Below are positions 25,226-33,334 of a DNA stretch of 64,000 nucleotides, one piece after another. Location of the stretch: contig NZ_BSSE01000027.1 in assembly GCF_030268965.1 (NCBI RefSeq), positions 1-64,000 on the forward strand. The letters are read 5' to 3'. The stretch is from Microtetraspora sp. NBRC 16547 (GTDB lineage: Bacteria > Actinomycetota > Actinomycetes > Streptosporangiales > Streptosporangiaceae). The notes beneath the pieces were generated by a model. The model did no database searches. It was not told the DNA's origin and saw only the letters and a program-made list of their open reading frames with translations. The stretch's first letter is position 1, and every line of letters begins with the position of its first letter. The translations under genes were made by a program, and so were the position numbers.

Positions 25226-25231
25226 TACTAT
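25226..25231 (+). promoter_or_regulatory. Candidate -10 of the propeller-protein gene
   Basis: TACTAT lies in an AT-rich stretch (25198-25250) 58 bp before the start codon; no convincing -35 is seen. Confidence 0.35.
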
Positions 25232-25288
25232 GCGTGACTAAATCTTGGGCGGGTACGGATTCCCGCCTGACCTCACGCGGAGGCGCGC

Positions 25289-26095
25289 ATGACGACTGAT
25301 TCGGCGATCCGGCACAGGCGATCCTCACTCGGGACCAGGCTCGCCTGCGCGACGGGTCTGGTGCTGACCGCACTGGGCACGGCGACGTCCGTGCAGGCGC
25401 AGGCCGCGACCGCCCCGCCTCGGATCGGAGTGCTCAAGTCCGACGGCAGCGCTCTCGTCAAGGAGGGGGGCCTGTCCACCACCTGGGTGACCGAGAACAC
25501 CGACATCATCCAGGTCGCTCTCGCGGGCAGCCGCATCGGCGTTCTCAAGTCCGACGGCAGCGCCTGGGTCAAGGAGGGCGGTCTCTCCACCAACTGGGTG
25601 CTCGAAAACACCGATGTCAAGCAGATCGCCCTGTCCGGCGACCGCATCGGTGTTCTCAAGGCGAACGGCACGGCGCTGGTGAAGGAGGGTGGCCTGTCTG
25701 CGACGTGGGTGACGGAGAACACTGATGTCAAGCAGATCGCCCTGTCCGGCGACCGCATCGGTGTCCTGAAGGCGAACGGCACGGCGCTGGTGAAGGAGGG
25801 TGGCCTGTCTGCGACGTGGGTGACGGAGAACACTGATGTCAAGCAGATCGCCCTGTCCGGCGACCGCATCGGTGTTCTCAAGGCGAACGGCACGGCGCTG
25901 GTGAAGGAGGGTGGCCTGTCCACCAGCTGGGTGACCGAGAACACCGACACCATCCAGATCGCTCTCGCGGGCAGCCGCATCGGCGTTCTCAAGTCCGACG
26001 GCACCGCGCTGGTCAAGGAGGGCGGCCTGTCCGCCACCTGGGTGACGGAGAACACCGACGTCACCCAGATCGCCCTTGCCGGCGGCACTGACTGA
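25289..26095 (+). CDS. Secreted tectonin/tachylectin-like protein of six 37-residue repeats
   Basis: A 268-residue exported protein. The signal peptide (about residues 1-39, hydrophobic LACATGLVLTALGTATSV, cleavage likely after AQA) is followed at residue 45 by six consecutive 37-residue units of the form RIGVL-(K)-xDGxxxVKEGGLSxxWVxENTDxxQxALxG. The pattern of one Trp per unit and the WV.E motif is like the blades of tectonin or tachylectin propellers, which bind sugars. Six blades would close one propeller. Repeats 3 and 4 are almost identical in DNA. GGAGG precedes the ATG by five bases. Lectin function is inference. Confidence 0.8.
   Translation: MTTDSAIRHRRSSLGTRLACATGLVLTALGTATSVQAQAATAPPRIGVLKSDGSALVKEGGLSTTWVTENTDIIQVALAGSRIGVLKSDGSAWVKEGGLSTNWVLENTDVKQIALSGDRIGVLKANGTALVKEGGLSATWVTENTDVKQIALSGDRIGVLKANGTALVKEGGLSATWVTENTDVKQIALSGDRIGVLKANGTALVKEGGLSTSWVTENTDTIQIALAGSRIGVLKSDGTALVKEGGLSATWVTENTDVTQIALAGGTD
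25421..26086 (+). repeat. Six tandem 111-bp coding repeats
   Basis: Period 111 bp, starting 25421, 25532, 25643, 25754, 25865 and 25976. The middle copies are nearly identical in DNA, including silent positions, which points to recent duplication or gene conversion inside the gene. Confidence 0.85.
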
Positions 26096-26112
26096 TTCGG
26101 AACCCGCACGTT

Positions 26113-26176
26113 GGACCTGGGACCTTCCCGTGATCCGGCTCCTTGCCCGATCACGGGGAGCGACCGGCCCAGGTCC
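26113..26176 (+). terminator. Double-stem terminator after the propeller gene
   Basis: Outer arms GGACCTGGG (26113-26121) and CCCAGGTCC (26168-26176) enclose inner arms CCCGTGATC (26127-26135) and GATCACGGG (26149-26157). All pairs are perfect. It starts 17 bp after the stop codon. The rest of the gap up to 26439 shows no gene. Confidence 0.6.
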
Positions 26177-26439
26177 CCGGGATTCCACCGTGCGGAATGC
26201 GGTACCGACGCAATGGGGACGGAGACAGGGGTAGGAGAGGACGATGCCTCGCTCAGACGGATCGGATGTCCGTAGCCGATGGGGAAGCCGCAGGTCAAGC
26301 AGGCAAAGCGGCGGACTGGACGCCCTTGGACCCCTCCCGAGGGGGAAGGCGCCGCGGCCGGCGGAGGCAGCGAATGATCCCAGTAGCGGATGGACACTCC
26401 CCGAACCGCGCGCTCACCGGCGGAACAGGGGTGTCTCCC

Positions 26440-26481
26440 TAGCCTGGCCGAATGGCGCAGCGACTCCACAGGCCGTCATGA
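26440..26481 (+). CDS. Leaderless 9-codon mini-cistron overlapping the YVTN lipoprotein start
   Basis: TAGCCT (26440-26445) stands six bases before ATG 26452, which opens MAQRLHRPS and stops at TGA 26479-26481. The stop overlaps the ATG of the lipoprotein gene (ATGA, 26478-26481). The lipoprotein ATG itself has no Shine-Dalgarno, so its translation may depend on termination and re-initiation from this mini-cistron. Coordinates include the -10. Short chance frames are common, so confidence is moderate. Confidence 0.45.
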
Positions 26482-27770
26482 CGGCGGCCGGCCCCTTGTG
26501 GCGAGCAGGCGAGCGGACCGGCGCGACCCAGACCCCGGGAAGAGCAGTCACCACCGCACCGTCCGGCCCGGTTTCCGGCCCGTGGCGGTTCCGTTCGGTC
26601 GCCCTGGTTCTGCTCGCGGCGACACTCGCCGGATGCGGCACGGCTTCTCATGACGTCACGACCAGCCCGGCCGCGGAACGCAGCACGGCTCCGGCGTCGC
26701 CCACGCCGAGGTCCGGCTCCGCGTCGCCCAAGTCCACGCCCGGTCCCGCGCGGGCGGACTCCGGACGGGCTTCCGAGCACGACATCTACGCGGCGGACCG
26801 GCCGGGGATGCTCAGCCCCGCCGTGGCGAGTTTCCCGTCCCGCGTGTACGTGCCCAACAGCGAGAGCGACAGCGTCGATGTCATCGACCCGAAGACGTAC
26901 AAGATCATCGACCACTTCCGGACCGACCGCCTGCCGCAGCACGTGGTGCCGTCGTGGGACATGAAGCAGCTGTGGGTCAACAACAACATCGGGAACACGC
27001 TCACCCCGATCGATCCGAAGACCGGCAAGCCCGGTAAGGCCATTCCGGTGGAGGATCCGTACAACCTGTACTTCACGCCCGACGGCCGGACCGCCCTGGT
27101 GATGGCCGAGCGGAACAACGAGCTCGACTTCCGTGACCCGAAAACCATGCGGCTCCTGCACTCGATGCCGGTGCCCTGCCGGGGGATCAACCACGCCGAC
27201 TTCACCGCGGACGGATCCCTCTTCCTCGCGAGCTGCGAGTTCTCCGGTGACCTCGTCGTCATCGACTGGCAGCGGCGCGCGATGTCCAAGGTGATCGCCC
27301 TGGGCGCGACGAGCATGCCGCAGGACGTCAAGCTGTCGCCGGACGGCACGATCTTCTACGTGGCCGACATGGCGAAGGGCGGGGTCTGGCTGGTGGACGC
27401 GGCCACCTTAAAGATCATCCGTTTCATGCCGACCGGAGCCGGAGCGCACGGCCTGTACGTCAGCAGGGACTCACGCGTCCTCTACGTCTCCAACCGGGGC
27501 GCCGGATCCGTCTCGGTCGTGTCGTTCAAGGAGCAGAAGCCGATCGCGACCTGGACCATCCCCGGTGGCGGCTCGCCGGACATGGGCGGGCTGACCGCCG
27601 ACGGCCGCGAGTTGTGGCTGTCCGGGCGGTACCACGGCGTGGTCTACGTCTTCTCCACGGTGTCCGGCAAGCTGACGCACAAGATCAACGTCGGGTCGGG
27701 GCCGCACGGTCTGTGCGTCTATCCCCAGCCCGGCCGTTACTCGCTCGGCCATACCGGGATCTTCCGGTGA
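26478..27770 (+). CDS. YVTN/YncE-type beta-propeller lipoprotein
   Basis: A 430-residue exported lipoprotein. The hydrophobic stretch FRSVALVLLAATLAGC ends in a lipobox with the acylated cysteine about residue 54; the n-region is unusually long, and an upstream in-frame start (26244) would make it longer still. A Ser/Pro/Thr linker follows, then a seven-bladed YVTN propeller: RVYVPNSESDSVDVIDPKT, QLWVNNNIGNTLTPIDPKT, GTIFYVADMAKGGVWLVD, VLYVSNRGAGSVSVV, ELWLSGRYHGVVYVFS. Such proteins serve as surface or periplasmic scaffolds. It overlaps the next gene by four bases (GTGA), so the two products probably act together at the cell surface. Confidence 0.85.
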   Translation: MTAAGPLWRAGERTGATQTPGRAVTTAPSGPVSGPWRFRSVALVLLAATLAGCGTASHDVTTSPAAERSTAPASPTPRSGSASPKSTPGPARADSGRASEHDIYAADRPGMLSPAVASFPSRVYVPNSESDSVDVIDPKTYKIIDHFRTDRLPQHVVPSWDMKQLWVNNNIGNTLTPIDPKTGKPGKAIPVEDPYNLYFTPDGRTALVMAERNNELDFRDPKTMRLLHSMPVPCRGINHADFTADGSLFLASCEFSGDLVVIDWQRRAMSKVIALGATSMPQDVKLSPDGTIFYVADMAKGGVWLVDAATLKIIRFMPTGAGAHGLYVSRDSRVLYVSNRGAGSVSVVSFKEQKPIATWTIPGGGSPDMGGLTADGRELWLSGRYHGVVYVFSTVSGKLTHKINVGSGPHGLCVYPQPGRYSLGHTGIFR

Positions 27771-28669
27771 GCTCGCAGTCGGGCGGGGAGGCGGGTTCCG
27801 GGACCGTCGGCGACGACGCACCGCGGTCCGCGCCCCTACGGCTGAAGCGCCGACTGTTCTTCCTGGCCGGGGCGCTGGCCGTCGCCTCCGCCTGCTCCGG
27901 TCCCCATGACGGCGACGCCGACCGTGGCGGTGAATCCGGCCGTGACGGCAATGCCGGCCGTGACGGTGAATCCGGCCGTGACGGCATGGACGCGGGTTCT
28001 CCGGCGGGGCGCTCAGCCCAGGAGCGGTCCGGATATCCCGACCCGACGGCGGGGGCCGCACCACGGTTGCCCGCCGAGGTCGTCCACGGTCCCCGTGAGC
28101 GTCCTATGGTCGCGTTGACCTTCCACGGTGCCGGATCGCCGAAGCTCGCGGACGAGGCGCTCCTGGCGATCGAGAAGGCCGGAGGACACGCCACGGTGCT
28201 CGCCGTCGGCACCTGGCTCGACCAGTATCCGGCGATGGCCCGGCGCGTGCTGGACGGCGGCCACGACCTCGGCAACCACACCCAGAACCACCTTGACATC
28301 TCCTCGATGGACGCCGTCTCCGCGCGGAGGGAGATCGAGGAGTGCGCGGCCCGCCTGCGGACGCTGACCGGGTCGATCGGTTCCTGGTTCCGGCCGTCGG
28401 CGGCCCGCACGGCCACGCCGCTGGTGCGCAGGCTCAGCGCCCGCGCGGGCTATCCCACCTGCCTGTCCTATGACGTCGACTCGCTCGACCACACCGATCC
28501 CGGGCCGGACGCCGTCGTCGCCAACGTCCTGCGCGCCGTACGGCCCGGCTCCGTCGTGAGCATGCACCTCGGGCACCCGGGGACGGTGACGGCGCTGCCC
28601 CGGATCCTGGACGGCCTACGGACCAGGGGCCTGCGCGCGGTCACCGTGACCGATCTCCTGCGCCGCTGA
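27767..28669 (+). CDS. NodB-homology (polysaccharide deacetylase-like) lipoprotein with altered active site
   Basis: A 300-residue exported lipoprotein (lipobox AVASAC near residue 45, after LFFLAGAL). A low-complexity Gly/Asp/Arg linker (GGESGRDGNAGRDGESGRDG) precedes the NodB domain, residues ~105-300. The canonical TFDDG motif reads TFHGAG: both aspartates, the catalytic base and a metal ligand, are replaced. The second motif is intact (GNHTQNHLD, two metal-binding His), followed by WFRPSAART and SYDVDSLDHTD. I recall a Streptomyces subgroup with the same TFHG motif, so this is a conserved variant rather than decay; it may use another metal geometry or only bind glycan. Confidence 0.82.
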   Translation: MSSQSGGEAGSGTVGDDAPRSAPLRLKRRLFFLAGALAVASACSGPHDGDADRGGESGRDGNAGRDGESGRDGMDAGSPAGRSAQERSGYPDPTAGAAPRLPAEVVHGPRERPMVALTFHGAGSPKLADEALLAIEKAGGHATVLAVGTWLDQYPAMARRVLDGGHDLGNHTQNHLDISSMDAVSARREIEECAARLRTLTGSIGSWFRPSAARTATPLVRRLSARAGYPTCLSYDVDSLDHTDPGPDAVVANVLRAVRPGSVVSMHLGHPGTVTALPRILDGLRTRGLRAVTVTDLLRR

Positions 28670-28739
28670 GGCAGGACCCTCTCTCATCCACCCGATTCGC
28701 CGCCACATCCGCCGCCGCGTCCGGGGTCGGCGCGGAGGA

Positions 28740-29768
28740 TCAGTGGCCGACGGTTTCGGCGAGGGCGGCCAGCGCGGCGCCCCGGGCGCCCGCCATGTCG
28801 AGGTCGTCGACCAGTGACACGGTGGCGACCCGCCGCTGCTCCTCGCGCAGCAGGGTGTGCTCGCGCACCTTCTCCAGGAACCACTCGCGGAAGTGCGGCG
28901 CCGCCTCGACCACCCCGCCGCCCAGGAAGTACGCGCTGGGGTCGGTGAAATTGGCGGCGATCGTGAAGAGCCGGCCGATCGCCATCGCCTGCTGCTCGAA
29001 CACCTTGAGGGCGAGCGGGTCGCCGTTCTCGCCGTAGCCGCGCAGCAGCTTGGCGGCCTTCCCGATCGGTTCCACGGAGGCCAGCTCGTGGTCGGGGAAC
29101 CGGGTCAGCCAGAAGGGCAGCAGGTTCTTCTCGATGCCGGTCAGGGACGCCACGCTCTCGGCGTCGCCGGAGAAGCCGCAGTTGCACTCCGGCAGCGGCT
29201 GGCCGTCCTCCAGGAGGCCGTGCAGCGGGATGTGGACGTGTCCCAGCTCGCCCGCCATCCCGGCGGCACCCTTGACCACCCGTCCGTCCTCGACGATGCC
29301 GCCGCCGAGCCCCGTGCCGACGATCACGGAGATCGAGGAGTGCTCCGACGCGCGGGAGCCGAAGCGCGCGTGATGGGCGTAGAGGGCGGCGGCGTTGCCG
29401 TCGTTGTTGTAGACGACCGGGAGGCCCAGGTGGGCTTCGAGCGCGCCACGGAAGTCGTAGCCGTGCCAGGCGGGCTCGGAGAAGTTGGTCGCGCCCTTCG
29501 TGGAGATCACGCCGTCCGCGCTGGCCGGGCCCGGGGTGTCCAGGCCGACGGCGCGCACCTGGGAGCGGGCGATCCCGGTCAGCCGGAGCACGTTCTCCAT
29601 GGCGTGGGCGAGGCGCTCCACCGCCACCTCGGGCCCTTCGCGGACCAGGCTGGGCGTCTCCACCAGCCGATCCACCAGGAAACGGCCCGAGGCGTCGAGC
29701 ACGGTCGCGTTGTTGCTGGTGCCGCCGTTGTCGAGGCCGACGACGACCCACGAGTCTGCATGTGCCAT
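28740..29768 (-). CDS. ROK family sugar kinase
   Basis: A 342-residue cytosolic ROK kinase, probably glucokinase- or fructokinase-like. ATP motif VVGLDNGGTSNNATVLD at the N-terminus, VGLDTPGPASADGVI, the catalytic-region NNDGNAAALYAH with Asp, VIVGTGLGGGIVEDG, GELGHVHIPLHG, and an incomplete zinc cluster CNCGFSGDAES where the third cysteine of CxCGxxGC is Asp. No HTH, so it is an enzyme rather than a repressor. A -10-like TAGTCT lies at 29804-29809 (minus strand). It follows the HAD gene on the same strand but a terminator-like hairpin separates them. Confidence 0.88.
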   Translation of the reverse strand: MAHADSWVVVGLDNGGTSNNATVLDASGRFLVDRLVETPSLVREGPEVAVERLAHAMENVLRLTGIARSQVRAVGLDTPGPASADGVISTKGATNFSEPAWHGYDFRGALEAHLGLPVVYNNDGNAAALYAHHARFGSRASEHSSISVIVGTGLGGGIVEDGRVVKGAAGMAGELGHVHIPLHGLLEDGQPLPECNCGFSGDAESVASLTGIEKNLLPFWLTRFPDHELASVEPIGKAAKLLRGYGENGDPLALKVFEQQAMAIGRLFTIAANFTDPSAYFLGGGVVEAAPHFREWFLEKVREHTLLREEQRRVATVSLVDDLDMAGARGAALAALAETVGH

Positions 29769-29868
29769 GCCGGAGATTCCTTTGCCCTCGCTTGTCAGAG
29801 CGAAGACTATTGCGAGAACCGCCCGGCAGGCACGCGCCGCACGGATCCGTACGCGATCACCACCCAGG

Positions 29869-29896
29869 GCCGGCGGGCGGGGCGAGCACCGCCGGC
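29869..29896 (-). terminator. Hairpin downstream of the HAD gene
   Basis: GCCGGCGG and CCGCCGGC form a perfect 8-bp stem with a 12-base loop, 7 bp beyond the HAD stop codon. Confidence 0.5.
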
Positions 29897-29902
29897 ACCG
29901 GT

Positions 29903-30655
29903 TCAGCGCGTGGTCGCGGGGACCCGGCCCGTCACCGACACCTCGTCGAGGTCGGAGACGACCAGATCCGCCATGGCGAGACCGCGGTCGGGACCGGACG
30001 GTGTCGCCCGCGTCCCGTCCCGGTCCACGTCGATCACCAGGCCGAAGCCGCCACGCCGCGCCGCTTCCAGGCCGGGCAGCGTGTTCTCCACCACGACGGT
30101 GCGTTCCGGGGGGACGCCGAGACGGCGGGCGGCCTCCAAGAGAAGGGCCGGGTCGGGCCGTCCGGGGAGCCCGATCCGCCCCGCGTCGCGGCCGTCCACC
30201 ACCTCGTCGAACAGATGGGCGACCGCGGCGGCGGTGAGGACCTGGCGGCAGTGCCGACTGACCGAGACGGCGGCGATCCGCGCGCCACGCCTGCGCAGTT
30301 CGCGGAGCAGCGCCACGCTGCCGGGGTAGGCCGCGACGCCATGCCGCCGGAGATGCGCGGTGAACAGCGCGTCCTTCTCCGCGGCCAGGGAGCGGACGCT
30401 CGCGGTGCCGGGCGGGCCGTCCTCGGGCAGGCTGAGGCCGCGGGAGGCCAGGAACGTGCGGATGCCGTCGAACCGCGGCCGCCCGTCCACGTGGCGCAGG
30501 TAGTCGTCGCGGATGTCGAACGGCTCCGAGCGGCCGTGCAGGAACGTGTCGAACACGTGCTTCCACGCCGCCGCGTGCACGCGGGCGGTGTCGGTGACCA
30601 CGCCGTCGGTGTCGAGGATCGCCGCGCTGAACGAGGTCAGGTCGATGGCCGCCAT
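29903..30655 (-). CDS. HAD family hydrolase, beta-phosphoglucomutase-like
   Basis: A 250-residue HAD enzyme: AAILDTDGVVTDTARVHAAAW (motif I with the nucleophile and acid Asp), the helical cap FDIRDDYLRHVDGRPRFDGI that is characteristic of beta-phosphoglucomutase-like proteins from maltose/trehalose pathways, IAAVSVSRHCRQVL (motif II), and VVVENTLPGLEAARRGGFGLVIDVD. Motif IV normally reads ED; here it is EN, so one Mg-binding acid is replaced. The ATG has GGAAGGGG upstream. With the ROK kinase downstream it may serve phosphosugar metabolism, but no phosphorylase gene is present. Confidence 0.85.
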   Translation of the reverse strand: MAAIDLTSFSAAILDTDGVVTDTARVHAAAWKHVFDTFLHGRSEPFDIRDDYLRHVDGRPRFDGIRTFLASRGLSLPEDGPPGTASVRSLAAEKDALFTAHLRRHGVAAYPGSVALLRELRRRGARIAAVSVSRHCRQVLTAAAVAHLFDEVVDGRDAGRIGLPGRPDPALLLEAARRLGVPPERTVVVENTLPGLEAARRGGFGLVIDVDRDGTRATPSGPDRGLAMADLVVSDLDEVSVTGRVPATTR

Positions 30656-30956
30656 GGCGCCGCCCCTTCCGTGCTGGGCGTTGGAGTGAACACGAGCCTC
30701 TCCGTTCCGGGTCGGATGGGCACCCACCGGATCGTTCCATCATGGGGGACGGCTCCATGGCGGCCTCGAACCACCCCACCATTCCGTGCGGCTCTCGGGA
30801 AAGGCCGAAGGTCCGTGATCGGCGGGCCGAATGTCCCGCGGCGTACGAACCGGCACGGGCGCGGGTCCATCGGCCGGGTCCTTGGGCACTGTGGCGGCCC
30901 CGGGCGCAGGGTCCAGAGTGGGGGGAGGGGTCTTCGCCTCGGGGAAGGGAACGCAC
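30656..30956. promoter_or_regulatory. Divergent promoter region between the HAD and P1B-ATPase genes
   Basis: 301 bp between divergent starts. It holds GGACCTTCGGCCTTTCC (minus strand, 30799-30815), which resembles half of the GGGACC-N3-GGCCC boxes bound by DosR/DevR-type regulators in actinobacteria. No clear -35/-10 pair was found. Confidence 0.3.
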
Positions 30957-33242
30957 GTGAGACGGTTCGGCCTGATCGCACTGCTCGTCGTCACGATCGG
31001 CGCGCTGCTCGCCGGAGGCGCGCTGTACGTGCTCGGCGCGGTCGCCGCGGCCGACGTGGCGTGGATCGTGGGGACGGTGGCCGCCCTGCTCCCCGCTCTC
31101 TGGTGGGTGGTCTCGGCGTTGCTGCGCGGCAGGCTGGGCGTGGACGCCATCGCCGTGCTCGCGCTGGCCGGTTCGCTGGCCGTGGGGGAGTATCTGGCCG
31201 GCGCGCTGATCGGCGTGATGCTCTCGACCGGCCAGGTCCTGGACGACTACGCGCTGCGCCGGGCCCGCCGGGACCTGACGGCCCTGTATGAGCGCGCGCC
31301 GCGCACGGCCCGCCGCTACGACGACGGGACGCCGCACGTCATCCCCGTCGACGACGTACGGCTCGGTGACCTGCTGCTGGTCCCGAGCGGCGAGATCGTC
31401 CCGGTCGACGGCGTGGTGCGGCGGGGCGTTGCGCTGCTCGACGAGTCGGCGCTGACGGGGGAGTCCCTGCCGGTGGAGCACTCCGAGGGTGAGAGCGTGC
31501 CCAGCGGCGTGGTCAACGCGGGCGCGGCGTTCGACATATGCGCGACCGTGACCGCGTCCGAGAGCACGTACGCGGGCGTGGTGCGGCTCGCCCGCGAGAC
31601 CGAGGCGGACAGCGCCCCCATCGTGCGGCTCGCCGACCGCTTCGCGGCCTGGTTCCTGCCCGCGACGCTCCTGGTCGCCGGGCTGGCCTGGCTGCTCTCC
31701 GGCGATCCGGTGCGCGCGGTCGCGGTGCTCGTCGTGGCGACCCCCTGCCCGCTGCTGCTCGCCGCCCCCGCCGCCATCGCCTCCGGACTGTCCCGTACGG
31801 CACGGCACGGCGTGGTGGTGAAGGGCGGCGGAGCCCTGGAGACCCTCGGCCGCGCCCGCACGCTGGTGCTGGACAAGACCGGGACGCTCACCGTCGGGCG
31901 GCCGCAGGTGGTGGACGTCGTGCCCGCGCCCGGCGGGGATCCCGACGACGTCCTGCGGCTGGCGGCGGCGGTGGACCAGATGTCGTCGCACGTGCTGGCC
32001 GCGGCGATCGTGCGTACGGCACGAGAGAGGGGCATCGCCCTGCCCGCGCCGAGCGACGTGCGGGAGGAGCCGGGCAGCGGCACGACGGCGCTCGTCGAGG
32101 GCGCCAAGGTCCGTGTCGGGAAGGCCCCTACGGCGCCGCGGTCCGGCTGGGAGGAAGCCCAGAGGGCGAGGGCCGCGCTCGACGGCGCCATGACCGTGTG
32201 GGTGACCGTGGATGACCGGGTGACGGGCGTGATCCTGCTCCGAGACCAGGTGCGCGGGGACGCCGGTCGCACGCTGCGGCGGCTGCGGGCGGCCGGGATC
32301 GACCGGGTGGTGATGCTCACCGGAGACCGGGCCGAGGTCGCCGAGAGCGTCGCGACGGTGCTGGGCATCGACCAGGTGCTCGCCGAGCGGACCCCGGCCG
32401 CCAAGGTGGAGGGGGTCAAGGACGAGGCGCGGCGGGCCACGACCGCGATGGTCGGCGACGGCATCAACGACGCGCCCGCGCTGGCCGCCGCCGACGTCGG
32501 CGTGGCGATGGGCGCCCGCGGGTCCGGCGCCTCCGCGCAGGCCGCCGACGTGGTGCTCACCACCGACCGGCTCGACCGGCTGGCCGACGCGATGGACGTG
32601 GCCCGTAGATCGCGGCGGATCGCCGTGCAGAGCGCGGGCGTGGGCATCGGGCTCTCACTGGCCGCCATGGTCGTGGCCGCGCTGGGGTACCTGCCCCCGG
32701 CGGGCGGCGCGTTGCTCCAGGAGGGCATCGACGTCGCGGTCATCCTGAACGCGTTGCGGGCGCTCACCCCCGGCCTCGGCGCACGGCGGCGGGTGGACGG
32801 CCGGACGGACGCCTTGCTGCGCCGGTTCGAGAGCGAGCATGCCGAGCTGCGCCCTCCGCTGGAGATGATCAGAGAGGTCGCCGACGGGCTGACCTCGCCT
32901 CCGAGGCCGGACGCCCTCGCCCGGCTGCGGCGGGTCCACGACTTCCTCACCCGGGACCTGCTGCCGCACGAGCACGAGGAGGAGCAGCGGCTCTACCCCG
33001 CGATGGGCGAGCTGCTCGGCGATCCGGAGGCGACCGTGACGATGAGCCGGGCACACGCCGAGATCGACCGGCTCATCACGCGGCTCGGCCGGCACATCGA
33101 CCTCGCGGAGCCCGGCGGCCCGCACCCGGGGCAGCTCGACGACCTGCGGGCCTGCCTGTACGGCCTGTACGCCGTGCTGACCCTGCACTTCGCCCAGGAG
33201 GAGGAGGCGTACTTCTCCCTCGCGACGAGCACCCGCGAATGA
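30957..33242 (+). CDS. P1B-5-like heavy-metal P-type ATPase with C-terminal hemerythrin domain
   Basis: A 761-residue metal pump. No N-terminal metal-binding domain; membrane helices begin at residue ~5. Core motifs: TGES at 167-170, membrane metal site TPCPL (Thr262-Pro-Cys), phosphorylation DKTGTLT (Asp306) and GDGINDAPAL near 500. Residues ~615-755 form a hemerythrin-like four-helix bundle with spaced ligands (ESEHAEL, LLPHEHEEEQRLYP, SRAHAEIDRL, LTLHFAQEEE). This TPC motif plus hemerythrin domain is the mark of the P1B-5 group (S. meliloti Nia, the Acidothermus cellulolyticus enzyme), which exports nickel and iron. The GTG has AAGGGA six bases upstream. It is followed without a gap by a STAS gene. 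Confidence 0.9.
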   Translation: MRRFGLIALLVVTIGALLAGGALYVLGAVAAADVAWIVGTVAALLPALWWVVSALLRGRLGVDAIAVLALAGSLAVGEYLAGALIGVMLSTGQVLDDYALRRARRDLTALYERAPRTARRYDDGTPHVIPVDDVRLGDLLLVPSGEIVPVDGVVRRGVALLDESALTGESLPVEHSEGESVPSGVVNAGAAFDICATVTASESTYAGVVRLARETEADSAPIVRLADRFAAWFLPATLLVAGLAWLLSGDPVRAVAVLVVATPCPLLLAAPAAIASGLSRTARHGVVVKGGGALETLGRARTLVLDKTGTLTVGRPQVVDVVPAPGGDPDDVLRLAAAVDQMSSHVLAAAIVRTARERGIALPAPSDVREEPGSGTTALVEGAKVRVGKAPTAPRSGWEEAQRARAALDGAMTVWVTVDDRVTGVILLRDQVRGDAGRTLRRLRAAGIDRVVMLTGDRAEVAESVATVLGIDQVLAERTPAAKVEGVKDEARRATTAMVGDGINDAPALAAADVGVAMGARGSGASAQAADVVLTTDRLDRLADAMDVARRSRRIAVQSAGVGIGLSLAAMVVAALGYLPPAGGALLQEGIDVAVILNALRALTPGLGARRRVDGRTDALLRRFESEHAELRPPLEMIREVADGLTSPPRPDALARLRRVHDFLTRDLLPHEHEEEQRLYPAMGELLGDPEATVTMSRAHAEIDRLITRLGRHIDLAEPGGPHPGQLDDLRACLYGLYAVLTLHFAQEEEAYFSLATSTRE

Positions 33243-33287
33243 ACCAGGGGAACCACGATCTTGATCATCTTTTGTCCTGCCTGGTCG

Positions 33288-33293
33288 TACAAT
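33288..33293 (+). promoter_or_regulatory. Candidate -10 (TACAAT) of the STAS gene
   Basis: TACAAT is a near-consensus -10 in the short gap after the ATPase gene, 41 bp before the STAS start. TTGATC (33261-33266) lies 21 bp upstream, too far for a standard spacer. Confidence 0.4.
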
Positions 33294-33334
33294 TACGGAC
33301 GGGACCGGGTCCTTCACCATGGGAGGTGGAGAAC

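Noticed and set aside
25421-26086. CRISPR-like periodic repeat
   Set aside because: The 111-bp period has no unique spacers and is a translated 37-residue protein repeat.
30799-30815. DosR/DevR dormancy box
   Set aside because: Only half of the motif fits and it is 140 bp from the ATPase start; kept only as a weak note in the regulatory region.
30831-30956. N-terminal extension of the P1B ATPase
   Set aside because: The 42 extra residues are low-complexity, without a metal-binding motif, and GTG 30957 has a good Shine-Dalgarno.
28740-31991. Long minus-strand frame extending the ROK kinase upstream
   Set aside because: The ROK kinase begins at 29768 with its family N-terminus; the rest is antisense to the P1B ATPase and out of frame with the HAD gene.
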